Source of the DNA: CAVRTM01 sp963696105
Lineage (GTDB): Bacteria; Actinomycetota; Actinomycetes; Actinomycetales; Dermatophilaceae
Assembly (NCBI GenBank): GCA_963696105.1
Contig: CAVOIP010000002.1
Span: 248,001-312,000, forward strand
Length of the DNA: 64,000 nucleotides
Direction of reading: 5' to 3'
The translations under genes and the position numbers were made by a program. Numbering within the stretch: position 1 is the stretch's first letter; each line of letters opens with the position of its first letter. Below are positions 53,119 through 61,510 of the stretch, one piece after another. Under the pieces are notes generated by a model, which worked only from the letters and a program-made list of their open reading frames with translations, did not search any database and was not told the DNA's origin.

Positions 53119-54092
53119 TCGCGTACGTCGACGCGCACAAGGACCAGTTCGGGGTCGAGCCGATCTGCACCGTCCTGACCCAGGCCGGCGCGAAGATCGC
53201 CCCGAGCACCTACTACGCGCATCATGCCCGTCCGCCGTCGAGGCGCGCGGTCGCTGATGCCGCGCTCGATGAGCGGATCACGGCGCTCTTCGAGGACAAC
53301 TACCGGGTGTACGGGGTCCGGAAGATGTGGAAGGCGCTGAACCGTCAGCAGCGCCCTGACGAACACGGCAACCTCGGTGCAGGGCGGTACGACCCGGTGC
53401 CGCGGTGCACCGTGGAGCGGCGGATGCGCGCGTTGGGGCTGCGCGGGGCGACCGCCGGGGACCACAAACGGCCCCGCACGACCATCCCCGGCAAGGACGC
53501 CCGGCCCGAGGACCAGCTCAACCGGGACTTCACCGCGCCGGCCCCGGACACCCGGTGGGTCGCCGACATCACCTACGTGCCGACCTGGGTCGGGTTCGTG
53601 TACGTCGCCTTCGTGATGGACCTGTACTCCCGCCGCATCGTGGGCTGGCGGGTGTCGTCGACGCTGCGCTCCGACGTGGCCCTGGACGCCCTGGAGCAGG
53701 CCATCTGGCAGCGCCGACAAGAAGGGCACGCCTTGGCGGGGCTGGTCCACCACTCCGACCGCGGCGTGCAGTACCTGTCCATCCGCTACAGCGAACGCCT
53801 GGCCGAGGCAGGCATCACCGCCTCCGTCGGCAGCACCGGCGACTCCTACGACAACGCCGCCGCCGAGGCGCTCAACCGGCTCTTCAAGACCGAGCTCATC
53901 CGACGCCGCGGTCCGTGGCGGACCCTCGAGCACGTCGAGTTCGAGGTCCTGAAGTGGGTCCACTGGTACAACCGGGAACGACTCCACTCATGGTGCGACG
54001 ACGCCCCACCCACCGAGTACGAGACGAGCTACTACGCTGCCAAAAACCCCTCCCCGGCACCCGTCGAGGAAACACACCTGACTCTCCACTGA
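53115..54092 (+). CDS. IS3-family transposase OrfB (DDE integrase domain)
   Basis: About 325 residues: an N-terminal HTH_21-type region (LIAYVDAHKDQFGVEPICTVL, YYAHHARPPSRR), then an rve integrase core with DDE residues in DTRWVADITYVPT, LVHHSDRGVQYLS, and STGDSYDNAAAEALNRLFKTELI. No ATG, GTG or TTG occurs in this frame before 53307, yet similarity extends upstream to the orfA stop, so translation must come from -1 frameshifting out of orfA, or from a CTG at 53115. No canonical A6G slippery site is visible. Stop at 54092, 15 bases before the right IS end. Confidence 0.92.
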   Translation: MIAYVDAHKDQFGVEPICTVLTQAGAKIAPSTYYAHHARPPSRRAVADAALDERITALFEDNYRVYGVRKMWKALNRQQRPDEHGNLGAGRYDPVPRCTVERRMRALGLRGATAGDHKRPRTTIPGKDARPEDQLNRDFTAPAPDTRWVADITYVPTWVGFVYVAFVMDLYSRRIVGWRVSSTLRSDVALDALEQAIWQRRQEGHALAGLVHHSDRGVQYLSIRYSERLAEAGITASVGSTGDSYDNAAAEALNRLFKTELIRRRGPWRTLEHVEFEVLKWVHWYNRERLHSWCDDAPPTEYETSYYAAKNPSPAPVEETHLTLH

Positions 54093-54110
54093 ACCCGGGG
54101 CGGTTCACAC

Positions 54111-54428
54111 CTACACCGACAGCCGAGCCGCGAACCGGCCCATCACCACCGGCAACACCTCCACCCGCCGGGCCATCACCACCACCTGACGCGCCCGCAC
54201 CGGCGACAACCCCGCCCGCAACACCAACCAGTGCTCCACCGACCGGATCCCCGCCCCCGCCCACCCCTGCGAGGCGATCGCCCGCGCCGTCAACACCACC
54301 AACCGCGCCGAGACCTGATTCAGCTGACCACACACCACCGCCAGCTCCGCCTCCAACCGCTCCGCCTCGACCCACCCCGCGTCCAGCCGCTGCGCGTCCA
54401 GCTCCGCCCCATCCCCGGTCCCCACCAT
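54111..54428 (-). pseudogene. DUF222/HNH-endonuclease-family gene, 5' remnant
   Basis: About 105 residues: LDAGWVEAERLEAELAVVCGQLNQVSARLVVLTARAIASQ, then GAGIRSVEHWLVLRAGLSPVRARQVVVMARRVEVLPVVMGRFAARLSV. This is the N-terminal part of DUF222 proteins (13E12-repeat-like), which in full length are about 400-600 residues and end in an HNH nuclease domain. It stops at TAG immediately before the IS3 target site, so the rest is lost. The ATG at 54428 lies 9 bases downstream of a LexA-type box. DUF222 genes are multi-copy and recombine often. Confidence 0.7.
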
Positions 54429-54731
54429 GACACCTATCGTACACCTGTTCGAACACAGGAAGAAGGTCGTCCACAGCCCAATAACCATTCCGCCACAGAC
54501 CGATTCGCCATACCAGCGACCTCTGACATCGACCTCGAAGGGGCAGCCGCACCCCGGCAGGCGCTCAGCCCGGCGAACGTCGCTGTACGCGCCTTGCCCT
54601 ACCTGCTCGCCCAGGGCGCCAGCCGACAGCACGGCCAGGCACGGCGGTACAGGACCGGAACACCACCACGTCGGCACGGGGCAGTACCAGCGCAGAGGCA
54701 CCGTGTCTCGCCCCACAGACTGGTGGCGAGG
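54429..54731. other. Intergenic stretch before the fbiC stop
   Basis: 303 bases, visibly lower in GC than its neighbours in its first 120 bases. Apart from the LexA-type box at its left end I see no gene, tRNA or strong hairpin. Minus-strand frames of 54111-54716 and 53896-54552 run through it but lack family content upstream of the DUF222 start. Confidence 0.5.
54437..54452 (-). promoter_or_regulatory. LexA (SOS) box upstream of the DUF222 remnant
   Basis: The sequence TCGTACACCTGTTCGA matches the actinobacterial LexA consensus TCGAAC-N4-GTTCGA with one mismatch. It ends 9 bases before the DUF222 ATG. In mycobacteria, some 13E12-repeat (DUF222) genes are known to carry LexA sites, so the location fits. 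Whether it still binds LexA is untested. Confidence 0.65.
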
Positions 54732-57239
54732 TCAGACCGGCAGGGCCTGGCCGTACGTCGTCGTCCGCTGGCGGACCGGCCGGCCGATGCCGCCGGCGAT
54801 CTCGGTCAGCTCGGCCACAGTCTTGGCCGACCCGTGCGCCGACCCGGCCATCCGGCTGATCGTCTCCTCCATCAGCGTGCCCCCGACATCGTTGGCGCCG
54901 CCCTGGAGCATCGCCCGCGTGCCGTCCACCCCGAGCTTGACCCAGGACGTCTGCACGTGGTGGATCCGGCCGTGCAGCATCAGCCTGGCCACGGCGTGCA
55001 CGGCGCGGTTGTCCCGTAGCGTCGGCCCCGGACGGGCGAGCCCGGCGAGGTAGACCGGGGCGTTGGTGTGGATGAACGGCAGCGGCACGAACTCGGTGAA
55101 GCCGCCGGTGCGGTCCTGCAGCGCCGCCAACGTGCGCAGGTGCCCGACCCAGTGACGTGGGTGGTCCACGTGGCCGTACATCATCGTGCTGCTGCTCGGG
55201 ATGCCCAGCTCGTGTGCCGTGGCGACGATCTCGACCCACCGAGCCGCAGGGAGCTTGCCCTTGGTGAGGACCCAGCGGACCTCGTCGTCGAGGATCTCCG
55301 CCGCCGTACCGGGGATCGAGTCCAGCCCGGCGTCCTTGAGCTCCTCGAGCCATGCCCGCGCCGACATGCCTGCCTTGGCCGACGCGGTCGCGATCTCCAT
55401 GGGAGAGAACGCATGCACGTGCATACCGGGCGCCGCCGCCTTCACCGACCGCACGATGTCCGCGTATGCCGTGGCGTTCAGGTCCGGGGAGATCCCACCC
55501 TGCAGGCAGACCTCGGTGGCCCCGAGCGCCTGCGCTTCCGCCGCCCGCCTGCCGACCTCGTCCAGCGAGAGCGTGTAGGCGTCCGCGTCGGTCTTGCGCT
55601 GGGCGAACGCGCAGAAGCGGCACCCGACGTAACAGACGTTGGTGAAGTTGATGTTCCGGTTCACGACGTAGGTGACGTCGTCGCCGACCGCGTCGCGGCG
55701 CAGCTCGTCGGCGAGCCCCGCCACCGCGTCGAGGTCGGGGCCGTCGGCGGTGAGCAGCGCGAGGTAGTCGTCGTCGCTGAGCCCCGCCGGGTCGTCCTGG
55801 GCGCGTCCGAGTGCCGCGCGCACGTCCGTGTCCAGACGCGGCACCGCGGGGACGTCGACACGCGAGGCCACCTCCTGCCAGTCGCCGTAGACCTCGTCGA
55901 AGTCGCTGCGCCGGTCTGCGCTACGGCCGTCCTCATCCACCCCGCGGTGCAGGTCCACCCGTCCGGTGCCGGCGCCCACGGCCTCCATGCCACCGTCCGG
56001 CTCCTGCCACCTCAACCCGGTCGCACGGGCGTCCTCCCGGGCCAGTCCCGTTGCGGAGTCCACCAGCGCGCGCACGTGCGGGTGCAGCCGCGGGTCGATC
56101 CACGCCTCGTCGCGCTCGAGCGCCCCGAGCACGAACCGCGGGTGGGCGGTCAGCCGCTCGGTCAGCGACAGCCCGCTCTGCGCCGTCCACCGGCGCAGGT
56201 CCTCCACCTCGGGCCAGGGGCGCTCGGGGTTGACGTGGTCCGGGGTGACCGGCGAGACCCCACCCCAGTCGTCGACGCCGGCCCCCAGCAGTCGCGGGAT
56301 CGACTGCGGTTCGGAAAGATTCGGAGGGGCCTGCACGGAGACAGACGGCCCCAGCAACAGCCGGGTCACCGCGATCGTGGCGAGGTACTCCTCCTCGCCG
56401 AGGTCGGGGGTGCTGCGCATCGCCGTGTCGTCCTTGGAGCGGAAGTTCTGGACGATGCACTCCTGCACCGAGCCGTACTCGCGCGCGACCCGGCGGATGG
56501 CGAGGATGCTGTCGAGCCGCTCCTGCGGATCCTCGCCGATGCCGACCAGGATCCCGGTGGTGAACGGCACGCCCACCCGGCCCGCGTCCTCCAGGACGCG
56601 CAGCCGCACTGCCGGATCCTTGTCCGGGGAGCCGAAGTGGGCCTGACCCGGCTCGGTGAACAGCCGCGTCGACGTGGTCTCCAGCATCATGCCCAGAGAC
56701 GGCGCCACCGGCTTCAACCGCTGCAGGTCCGACCAGCTCATGACCCCGGGGTTGAGGTGCGGCAGCAGCCCGGTCTCCTCGAGTACCCGGATGGCCATGG
56801 CGCGCACGTAGGCGAGCGTGTCGTCGTACCCGTGGGCGTCCAGCCACTCCCGCGCCGCCGGCCAGCGGTCCTCGGGTCGGTCACCCAGGGTGAACAGCGC
56901 CTCCTTGCACCCCTGGGCAGCCCCCTCGCGCGCGATCTGCAGGACCTCGTCCGGGGACAGGTACGCCGACGGTACGCGGTGCGGAACAGTGGCGAAAGTG
57001 CAGTAGTGGCAACGGTCGCGGCACAGACGGGTCAGCGGGATGAAGACCTTGCGCGAGTAGGTCACCGTTGCGGGACGTCCGCCGGCCACCATCGCAGCGT
57101 CGCGAACCCTCGTGGCCGAGGCGCACAGGCTCTCGAGGTCGCTGCCGCGCGCCCCGAGGAGCACCAGCGCCTCCGTCCCGTCCAGCGCCTTGCCGTCCCG
57201 GGCCCGGGCCAGCGCCCGCCGCATCGCGTTGTCAGCCAT
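54732..57239 (-). CDS. fbiC: Bifunctional FO synthase
   Basis: FbiC makes FO, the deazaflavin core of coenzyme F420, from tyrosine and the riboflavin intermediate 5-amino-6-ribitylaminouracil. The 835-residue protein has two radical-SAM domains: N-terminal CofG-like with the cluster CRDRCHYC near residue 75, and C-terminal CofH-like with CYVGCRFC near 525. Other landmarks: NLNPGVMSW type LPHLNPGVMSW, VQNFRSKDD, LQGGISPDLN, and SSTMMYGHVDHP. Start ATG at 57239 (MADNAMRRALARARDG). Placement 14 bases before ribH ties F420 and flavin supply, since both use the same precursor. No frameshift. Confidence 0.95.
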   Translation of the reverse strand: MADNAMRRALARARDGKALDGTEALVLLGARGSDLESLCASATRVRDAAMVAGGRPATVTYSRKVFIPLTRLCRDRCHYCTFATVPHRVPSAYLSPDEVLQIAREGAAQGCKEALFTLGDRPEDRWPAAREWLDAHGYDDTLAYVRAMAIRVLEETGLLPHLNPGVMSWSDLQRLKPVAPSLGMMLETTSTRLFTEPGQAHFGSPDKDPAVRLRVLEDAGRVGVPFTTGILVGIGEDPQERLDSILAIRRVAREYGSVQECIVQNFRSKDDTAMRSTPDLGEEEYLATIAVTRLLLGPSVSVQAPPNLSEPQSIPRLLGAGVDDWGGVSPVTPDHVNPERPWPEVEDLRRWTAQSGLSLTERLTAHPRFVLGALERDEAWIDPRLHPHVRALVDSATGLAREDARATGLRWQEPDGGMEAVGAGTGRVDLHRGVDEDGRSADRRSDFDEVYGDWQEVASRVDVPAVPRLDTDVRAALGRAQDDPAGLSDDDYLALLTADGPDLDAVAGLADELRRDAVGDDVTYVVNRNINFTNVCYVGCRFCAFAQRKTDADAYTLSLDEVGRRAAEAQALGATEVCLQGGISPDLNATAYADIVRSVKAAAPGMHVHAFSPMEIATASAKAGMSARAWLEELKDAGLDSIPGTAAEILDDEVRWVLTKGKLPAARWVEIVATAHELGIPSSSTMMYGHVDHPRHWVGHLRTLAALQDRTGGFTEFVPLPFIHTNAPVYLAGLARPGPTLRDNRAVHAVARLMLHGRIHHVQTSWVKLGVDGTRAMLQGGANDVGGTLMEETISRMAGSAHGSAKTVAELTEIAGGIGRPVRQRTTTYGQALPV

Positions 57240-57253
57240 CGGGGAAGGCTATG

Positions 57254-57748
57254 TCACCGCCGCGAGAACGGCGCAGCGGGCCCGGCGACGTCTCGCAGGG
57301 TCACCGCGGTCGCGACCGCCGCGGTCGCCGCCTCGTGGCCCTTGTCCTCGCCGGAGCCGGCGAGTCCGGCCCGGTCCAGCGCCTGCGCCTCGTCGTCACA
57401 CGTCAGCAGGCCGAAGCCGACCGGCACACCGGTGCGGACCCCCACGTCCGTCAGCCCAACCGTCGCAGCCTGGCACACGTAGTCGAAATGCGGTGTGCCA
57501 CCGCGGATGACGACGCCCAGCGCGACGACCGCGTCGTATGGCGGGGCGAGCCGCGCGCAGGCCACGGCGAGCTCGAAGGCGCCAGGCACGCGCACGAGCT
57601 CGACGTCCTCCACCCCCGCGTCGGCCAGGCCGCGGCGCGCGCCGGCGACCAGGCCGTCCATGACCGTGGTGTGCCACGACGCGGCCACGATGGCAACCCG
57701 CAGGCCCCGGCCGTCGACGGTGATGTCCGGCGCGCCCGCCCCGCTCAC
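57254..57748 (-). CDS. ribH: 6,7-dimethyl-8-ribityllumazine synthase
   Basis: RibH joins 5-amino-6-ribitylaminouracil and 3,4-dihydroxybutanone phosphate. The 164-residue protein has RVAIVAASWHTTVMDGLVAGA near residue 18, VELVRVPGAFELAVACARL, the active-site ALGVVIRGGTPHFDYVCQAA with its His, and PVGFGLLTCDDEAQALDRAG. The start is GTG at 57748, overlapping the ribBA stop by 4 bases. It is the last rib gene, followed closely by fbiC. It probably assembles as a pentamer or icosahedron. Confidence 0.95.
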   Translation of the reverse strand: MSGAGAPDITVDGRGLRVAIVAASWHTTVMDGLVAGARRGLADAGVEDVELVRVPGAFELAVACARLAPPYDAVVALGVVIRGGTPHFDYVCQAATVGLTDVGVRTGVPVGFGLLTCDDEAQALDRAGLAGSGEDKGHEAATAAVATAVTLRDVAGPAAPFSRR

Positions 57749-58971
57749 GCCGACGCTCCCTGGTCCGTGCCGTCGATGACGAGGTCGTGACCGAGCCGAT
57801 CGCGCTTGGTGCGCAGGTAGGCCCGGTTGTCCTGCACCGGCGAGATGCTCAGCCGCTCGACCGCAGCGACCTCGATGTCGAACTCATGCATCGCGTTGAC
57901 CTTCTGGGGTTGTTGGTCAGGAGGCGGACCGACCGGTATGCCGAGGTCGGCGAGGATCGCTGCGCCTGCGGCGTACTCGCGAGCATCCACCGGCAGACCG
58001 AGCTCGATCTGGGCGTCCACCGTGTCGAAGCCGCGGTCCTGCAGCTCGTATGCCTGGAGCTTGTTCAGCAGCCCGACGCCCCTGCCCTCGTGTCCGCGGA
58101 GGTAGACCACGACGCCGCCCTCCGCAGCGACCCTGGCCAGCGACCGCTCCAGCTGGGGACCGCAGTCGCAACGCTGCGAGCCGAAGACGTCGCCGGTGAG
58201 GCACTCGGAGTGCAGCCGGACCAGCGGCGCCGGGCGGTCGTGGCCCAGGGGGCTGATCAGCGCGACATGCTCCGCGCCGGTCACCAGGTCCCGGTAGCCC
58301 ACCATGTCGAAAACGCCGTTGGCAGTGGGCAGCCGGGTGCGCGCCTCCCGCACGACCCGGTCATGGCGCTGCCGCCAGTCGATCAGCTGGGCGATGGTGA
58401 TGACCGGCAGCTCGTGCTCGGCGCCGAGCTCCAGCACCGCGGGGAGGCGCATCATCGACCCGTCGTCGTGCACCAGCTCGGCGATGACGCCCACGGGCGC
58501 GAGCCCGGCCAGCCGGCACAGGTCCACCGCCGCCTCCGTGTGTCCCGCTCGCTGCAGCACTCCCCCGTCGCGCGCCCGCAGCGGGAACACGTGCCCGGGC
58601 CGCGCCAGGTCGCCGGGGGTGGTGGAGGGGTCGGCGAGCAGACGCAGCGTGTGGGCGCGGTCCGCCGCGCTGATTCCCGTGCTGATGCCGCCCCGCGCGT
58701 CGACCGAGACGGTGTAGGCCGTCCCTCGCGGGTCCTCGTTACGGGCCACCATGGGGGGTAACCCCAGTCGCTCCGCCATGACGCCGGGCATGGGCGAGCA
58801 GACGACGCCCGAGGTGTGCCGCACCGTCCACGCGAGCCACTCGGTGTCCAGCGTCTCGGCCGCGAGGATGACGTCACCCTCGTTCTCGCGGTCCTCGTCG
58901 TCGGTGACGAGCACCGGCCGGCCCTGGCGGAGGGCGTCCAGGGCGACCTCCACCGACGCCAGGGCGGTCAT
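57745..58971 (-). CDS. ribBA: Bifunctional 3,4-DHBP synthase / GTP cyclohydrolase II
   Basis: The 408-residue fusion supplies both precursors for riboflavin. The N-terminal DHBP synthase has VLVTDDEDRENEGDVILAAE near residue 22 (metal-binding acidic loop) and GHVFPLRARDGGVLQRAGHTEAAVDL. The C-terminal GCH II has LVRLHSECLTGDVFGSQRCDCGPQL with the three zinc Cys, and YLRGHEGRGVGLLNKLQAYELQD. Start is GTG or ATG at 58971 (MTALASVEVALDAL). It overlaps ribM by 4 bases and ribH by 4 bases. Confidence 0.95.
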   Translation of the reverse strand: MTALASVEVALDALRQGRPVLVTDDEDRENEGDVILAAETLDTEWLAWTVRHTSGVVCSPMPGVMAERLGLPPMVARNEDPRGTAYTVSVDARGGISTGISAADRAHTLRLLADPSTTPGDLARPGHVFPLRARDGGVLQRAGHTEAAVDLCRLAGLAPVGVIAELVHDDGSMMRLPAVLELGAEHELPVITIAQLIDWRQRHDRVVREARTRLPTANGVFDMVGYRDLVTGAEHVALISPLGHDRPAPLVRLHSECLTGDVFGSQRCDCGPQLERSLARVAAEGGVVVYLRGHEGRGVGLLNKLQAYELQDRGFDTVDAQIELGLPVDAREYAAGAAILADLGIPVGPPPDQQPQKVNAMHEFDIEVAAVERLSISPVQDNRAYLRTKRDRLGHDLVIDGTDQGASA

Positions 58972-59675
58972 GCCATCGCCTCGACCGGCTCACGCTCGAG
59001 GGCGGCCGTCCGCGAGATCCGCAGCCAGACGACGAAGCCGTAGAGCACCAGACCTGCGTACACGGCGTACAGCACGGCCGAGGGGTAGAAGCCGGAGTGC
59101 ACCAGCAGCGGCACACCGACGAGGTCGACCGCGATCCACGCGAGCCAGAAGTCGTTCCAGCCGCGTGCCATCGCGTAGGTCGCGACAATCGAGCCGACGA
59201 AGATCCAGGCGTCACACCAGAAGTACCACCGGGGAGCCGGCCACCCGGCACCGATCAGGGAGAACAGCCACTGCACGACGACCACACCGCCGAGCCAGAA
59301 CCCGAGGTACAGCACGCGCTCCCGCATCGTGGCCCACCGCGGGGTGACCGCCGGCACGTCCCCGCCGGCGCCGTCGCGGCGCCGCCGGATCTGGTCCCAC
59401 CGCCACCACCCGTAGATGCTGGTGATGATGAAGAAGACCTGGCGGCCGGCCTGCCCGTAGAGCGTCTGGCCCTGCGGGTTGGCGAAGGCGACGCCGAAGA
59501 AGACGGTGAAGAGGATCGCGTTGCCGACGATGCCGACCGGCCAGGCCCACACCCGCCGGCGCATGCCGCCGATCGCCGACGCGAAGCCGAAGACGTTGCC
59601 GACGACCTCGCGCCAGAAGATGGGGTGCCCGGCGATGCTGAGCTGGGCGTCGAAGAGCCGTTCGAGGATGTTCAT
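58968..59675 (-). CDS. ribM: RibM/PnuC-type vitamin transporter
   Basis: A 235-residue membrane protein of the PnuC fold: GNVFGFASAIGGMRRRVWAWPVGIVGNAILF near residue 25, SIYGWWRWDQIRRRRDG with the Trp-rich ligand segment, and WNDFWLAWIAVDLVGVPLLVHSGFYPSAVLYAVYAGL. PnuC members usually import nicotinamide riboside; those inside riboflavin operons of Actinobacteria (RibM/PnuX) carry riboflavin, and this gene lies between ribE and ribBA under an FMN riboswitch. Riboflavin is therefore the likely substrate. Overlaps both neighbours by 4 bases. About seven membrane segments. Confidence 0.88.
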   Translation of the reverse strand: MNILERLFDAQLSIAGHPIFWREVVGNVFGFASAIGGMRRRVWAWPVGIVGNAILFTVFFGVAFANPQGQTLYGQAGRQVFFIITSIYGWWRWDQIRRRRDGAGGDVPAVTPRWATMRERVLYLGFWLGGVVVVQWLFSLIGAGWPAPRWYFWCDAWIFVGSIVATYAMARGWNDFWLAWIAVDLVGVPLLVHSGFYPSAVLYAVYAGLVLYGFVVWLRISRTAALEREPVEAMA

Positions 59676-60307
59676 ACCGTGTGCTCCGCTTCGGATGCCG
59701 TGGGGCGGCCGTCGGCCGCGCTGGGGGTGAGCAGGCGCTCGACGTACTTGGCGATCACGTCGACCTCCAGGTTGACCGGGTCGCCAACGCCCTTGGAGCC
59801 CAACGTCGTCAGGCCGAGCGTGGTGGGGATCAGGGAGACCGAGAACGAGCCCGCGTCAACGGCCGACACGGTGAGCGAGACGCCGTCGACGCGTGATCGA
59901 GCCCTTCTCCACGACGTAGCGGGCGACCTCGGCGGCAGCGTGAGACGGACGACCTCCCATCGGTCCCCGGGCGTCCGCTCCAGGATCCGGGCCGTGCCGT
60001 CGACGTGCCCCTGCACGATGTGGCCGCCGAAACGGTTGGTGGCAGCCATCGCTCGTTCCAGGTTCACCGGTGAGCCCGGCGCGAGGTCGCCGAGGCTGCT
60101 GCGGTGGAGCGTCTCGGCCATGACGTCGACGCTGAAGGTCGCGTCGTCGTGCTCGACCACCGTCAGGCAGACGCCGTTGACGCTGATCGACGAACCGTGC
60201 GTGGCATCGCTGACCACGAGCGGGCCGCGCACGCGCAGGACCGCGGAGTCGGCGCCGCGCTCGATGGCGACGATCTCGCCGAGCTCCTCGACGATGCCGG
60301 TGAACAT
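59672..60307 (-). CDS. ribE: Riboflavin synthase alpha chain, with two compensating indels
   Basis: RibE dismutates two lumazines to riboflavin. The N-terminal lumazine-binding repeat is MFTGIVEELGEIVAIERG to NRFGGHIVQGHVDGTARI; the second repeat is VDGVSLTVSAVDAGSFSVSLIPTT. Between them, residues of the raw frame (PPRSPATSWRRARSR) are out of frame: one base is lost near 59937 and one gained near 59893. The other frame there reads AEVARYVVEKGSIT, as expected. So the stretch of about 14 residues is wrong in the raw translation, and the protein is otherwise complete. Start ATG at 60307. Confidence 0.93.
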   Translation of the reverse strand: MFTGIVEELGEIVAIERGADSAVLRVRGPLVVSDATHGSSISVNGVCLTVVEHDDATFSVDVMAETLHRSSLGDLAPGSPVNLERAMAATNRFGGHIVQGHVDGTARILERTPGDRWEVVRLTLPPRSPATSWRRARSRVDGVSLTVSAVDAGSFSVSLIPTTLGLTTLGSKGVGDPVNLEVDVIAKYVERLLTPSAADGRPTASEAEHTV

Positions 60308-61343
60308 CAGTGGCCTCCCTGGGGGGTCGTGGCGCGGACACGGACGTCCGGGCCGATGGTGCGGACGTCACGGACCGTGAGCCGCAACGTCCGGTCGATG
60401 CTGGGTATGCCGAGGTCGCCCACCGCCGCGCGGCCGGAGCCGAGCAGGGCCGGCGCGAGGTAGCTCACGACCTCGTCGACCAGCCCGGCGCGCAGGAAGG
60501 CCGCCGCGAGGGTGGGGCCGCCCTCGAGCCAGACAGCGCGGACCTCCCGGGCGGCGAGCCACCGCAGGGCCTCCGCGGGGTCGCGGGTGGGCAGGAGCAC
60601 CGTCGGCGCCGCGTCGTCCAGCACGCGGGCCTGTGGGGGCAGCGGCCGCAGTCCCATCACCGCACGCAGGGGCTGCCGTGGCCGGAGCGAGCCGTCGGGC
60701 CGGCGGACGGTCAGTGAGGGGTCGTCGGCCAGCACCGTCCCCGTGCCGACCAGCACCGCGCCGCACCGGGCGCGCAGGTCGTGGACGTCGGCGCGGGCGA
60801 GCGGCCCGGTGATCCAGGCGCTGCTGCCGTCGGTGGCGGCGGACCGCCCGTCCAGGGTCGCCGCGAACTTCCACGTGACGCGCGGCCGTCCATGGACGAG
60901 GGCGAAGGTCCATGCCTCGTTGAGCGCGAGCGCCTCCTCGGCCAGCACGCCGCCGACCACCTCCACCCCGGCCGCGCGGAGGGTGTCCGCCCCGCCACCG
61001 GAGGCTGCGCCGGGGTCGGCCTGGGCGTGCACGACGCGGCGCACACCGGCATCGACCAGGGCGCCGCGCGCACGGTCCGGTGCGGCCGGTGTGGTTGCAG
61101 GGTTCGAGCGTGACGTAGACCGTGCCGCCGCAGGCGCGCCCGTCCGCCTGGGCCAGCGCCTCGACCTCGGCGTGCGGGCTCCCGGCGCCGCGGTGGAACC
61201 CCTCCCCGACCACGGCTCCGTCGCGGTCCAGCACGACCGCGCCGACGCGAGGGTTCGGGTCCATCTCGGGGCCCCGCCTCGCCAGAGTCGAGGGCGTGAC
61301 GCACCAGCGCGGCGTCGCGCTCGTCCTGCGGCTGGCGGATCAT
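60307..61343 (-). CDS. ribD: RibD deaminase/reductase, with two frameshifts
   Basis: RibD is the bifunctional pyrimidine deaminase and reductase. Pieces in order: MIRQPQDERDAALVRHALD, then MDPNPRVGAVVLDRDGAVVGEGFHRGAGSPHAEVEAL (zinc His/Glu) and TVYVTLEPCNHTGRTGPC (zinc Cys pair), then the reductase domain VTWKFAATLDGRSAATDGSSAWITG, PTVLLPTRDP and VWLEGGPTLAAAFLRAGLVDEV. One extra G near 61275 and one near 61075 separate the three pieces. ATG at 61343 follows GAGGGG. It is the first gene after the FMN riboswitch and overlaps ribE by one base. Confidence 0.92.
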
Positions 61344-61465
61344 GTCCTGCCCCTCGTGCTCGGCTCCTGTCGGGCGAGCTCCGGGGCTGTGACGTGGTCG
61401 GTCACCGTGCCTCCGCCCGCGGACCCCTGGCCGTCGGACGGCGACCACGCCGCCACCACAACAAA

Positions 61466-61504
61466 GGGCTCCCGCCGGTCACCTGGGGTGACGGACCGGT
61501 GCCC
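61466..61504 (-). terminator. Terminator of the FMN riboswitch expression platform
   Basis: On the minus strand, GGGC-ACCGGTC pairs with GACCGG-GCCC across 61466-61504, followed by TTTGTTGT. It lies 7 bases after the aptamer and 120 bases before ribD. Such placement suits FMN-dependent early termination. Confidence 0.6.
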
Positions 61505-61510
61505 TTCGCG

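Larger units (their letters stand above)
52739..54107 (+). mobile_element. IS3-family insertion sequence, complete
   Basis: 1369 bp bounded by terminal inverted repeats: left end TGAACCGCCCCGGGTTTGG from 52739, right end (reverse complement) TGAACCGCCCCGGGTTCAG ending at 54107; similarity continues for about 27 bases (GTGGAG-GTC). Both flanks carry CACC (52735-52738 and 54108-54111), a 4-bp direct target duplication. Inside are orfA and orfB in the usual IS3 order. The near-perfect ends and open transposase frames suggest recent, possibly still active, insertion. IS3 members normally duplicate 3-5 bp. Confidence 0.93.
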
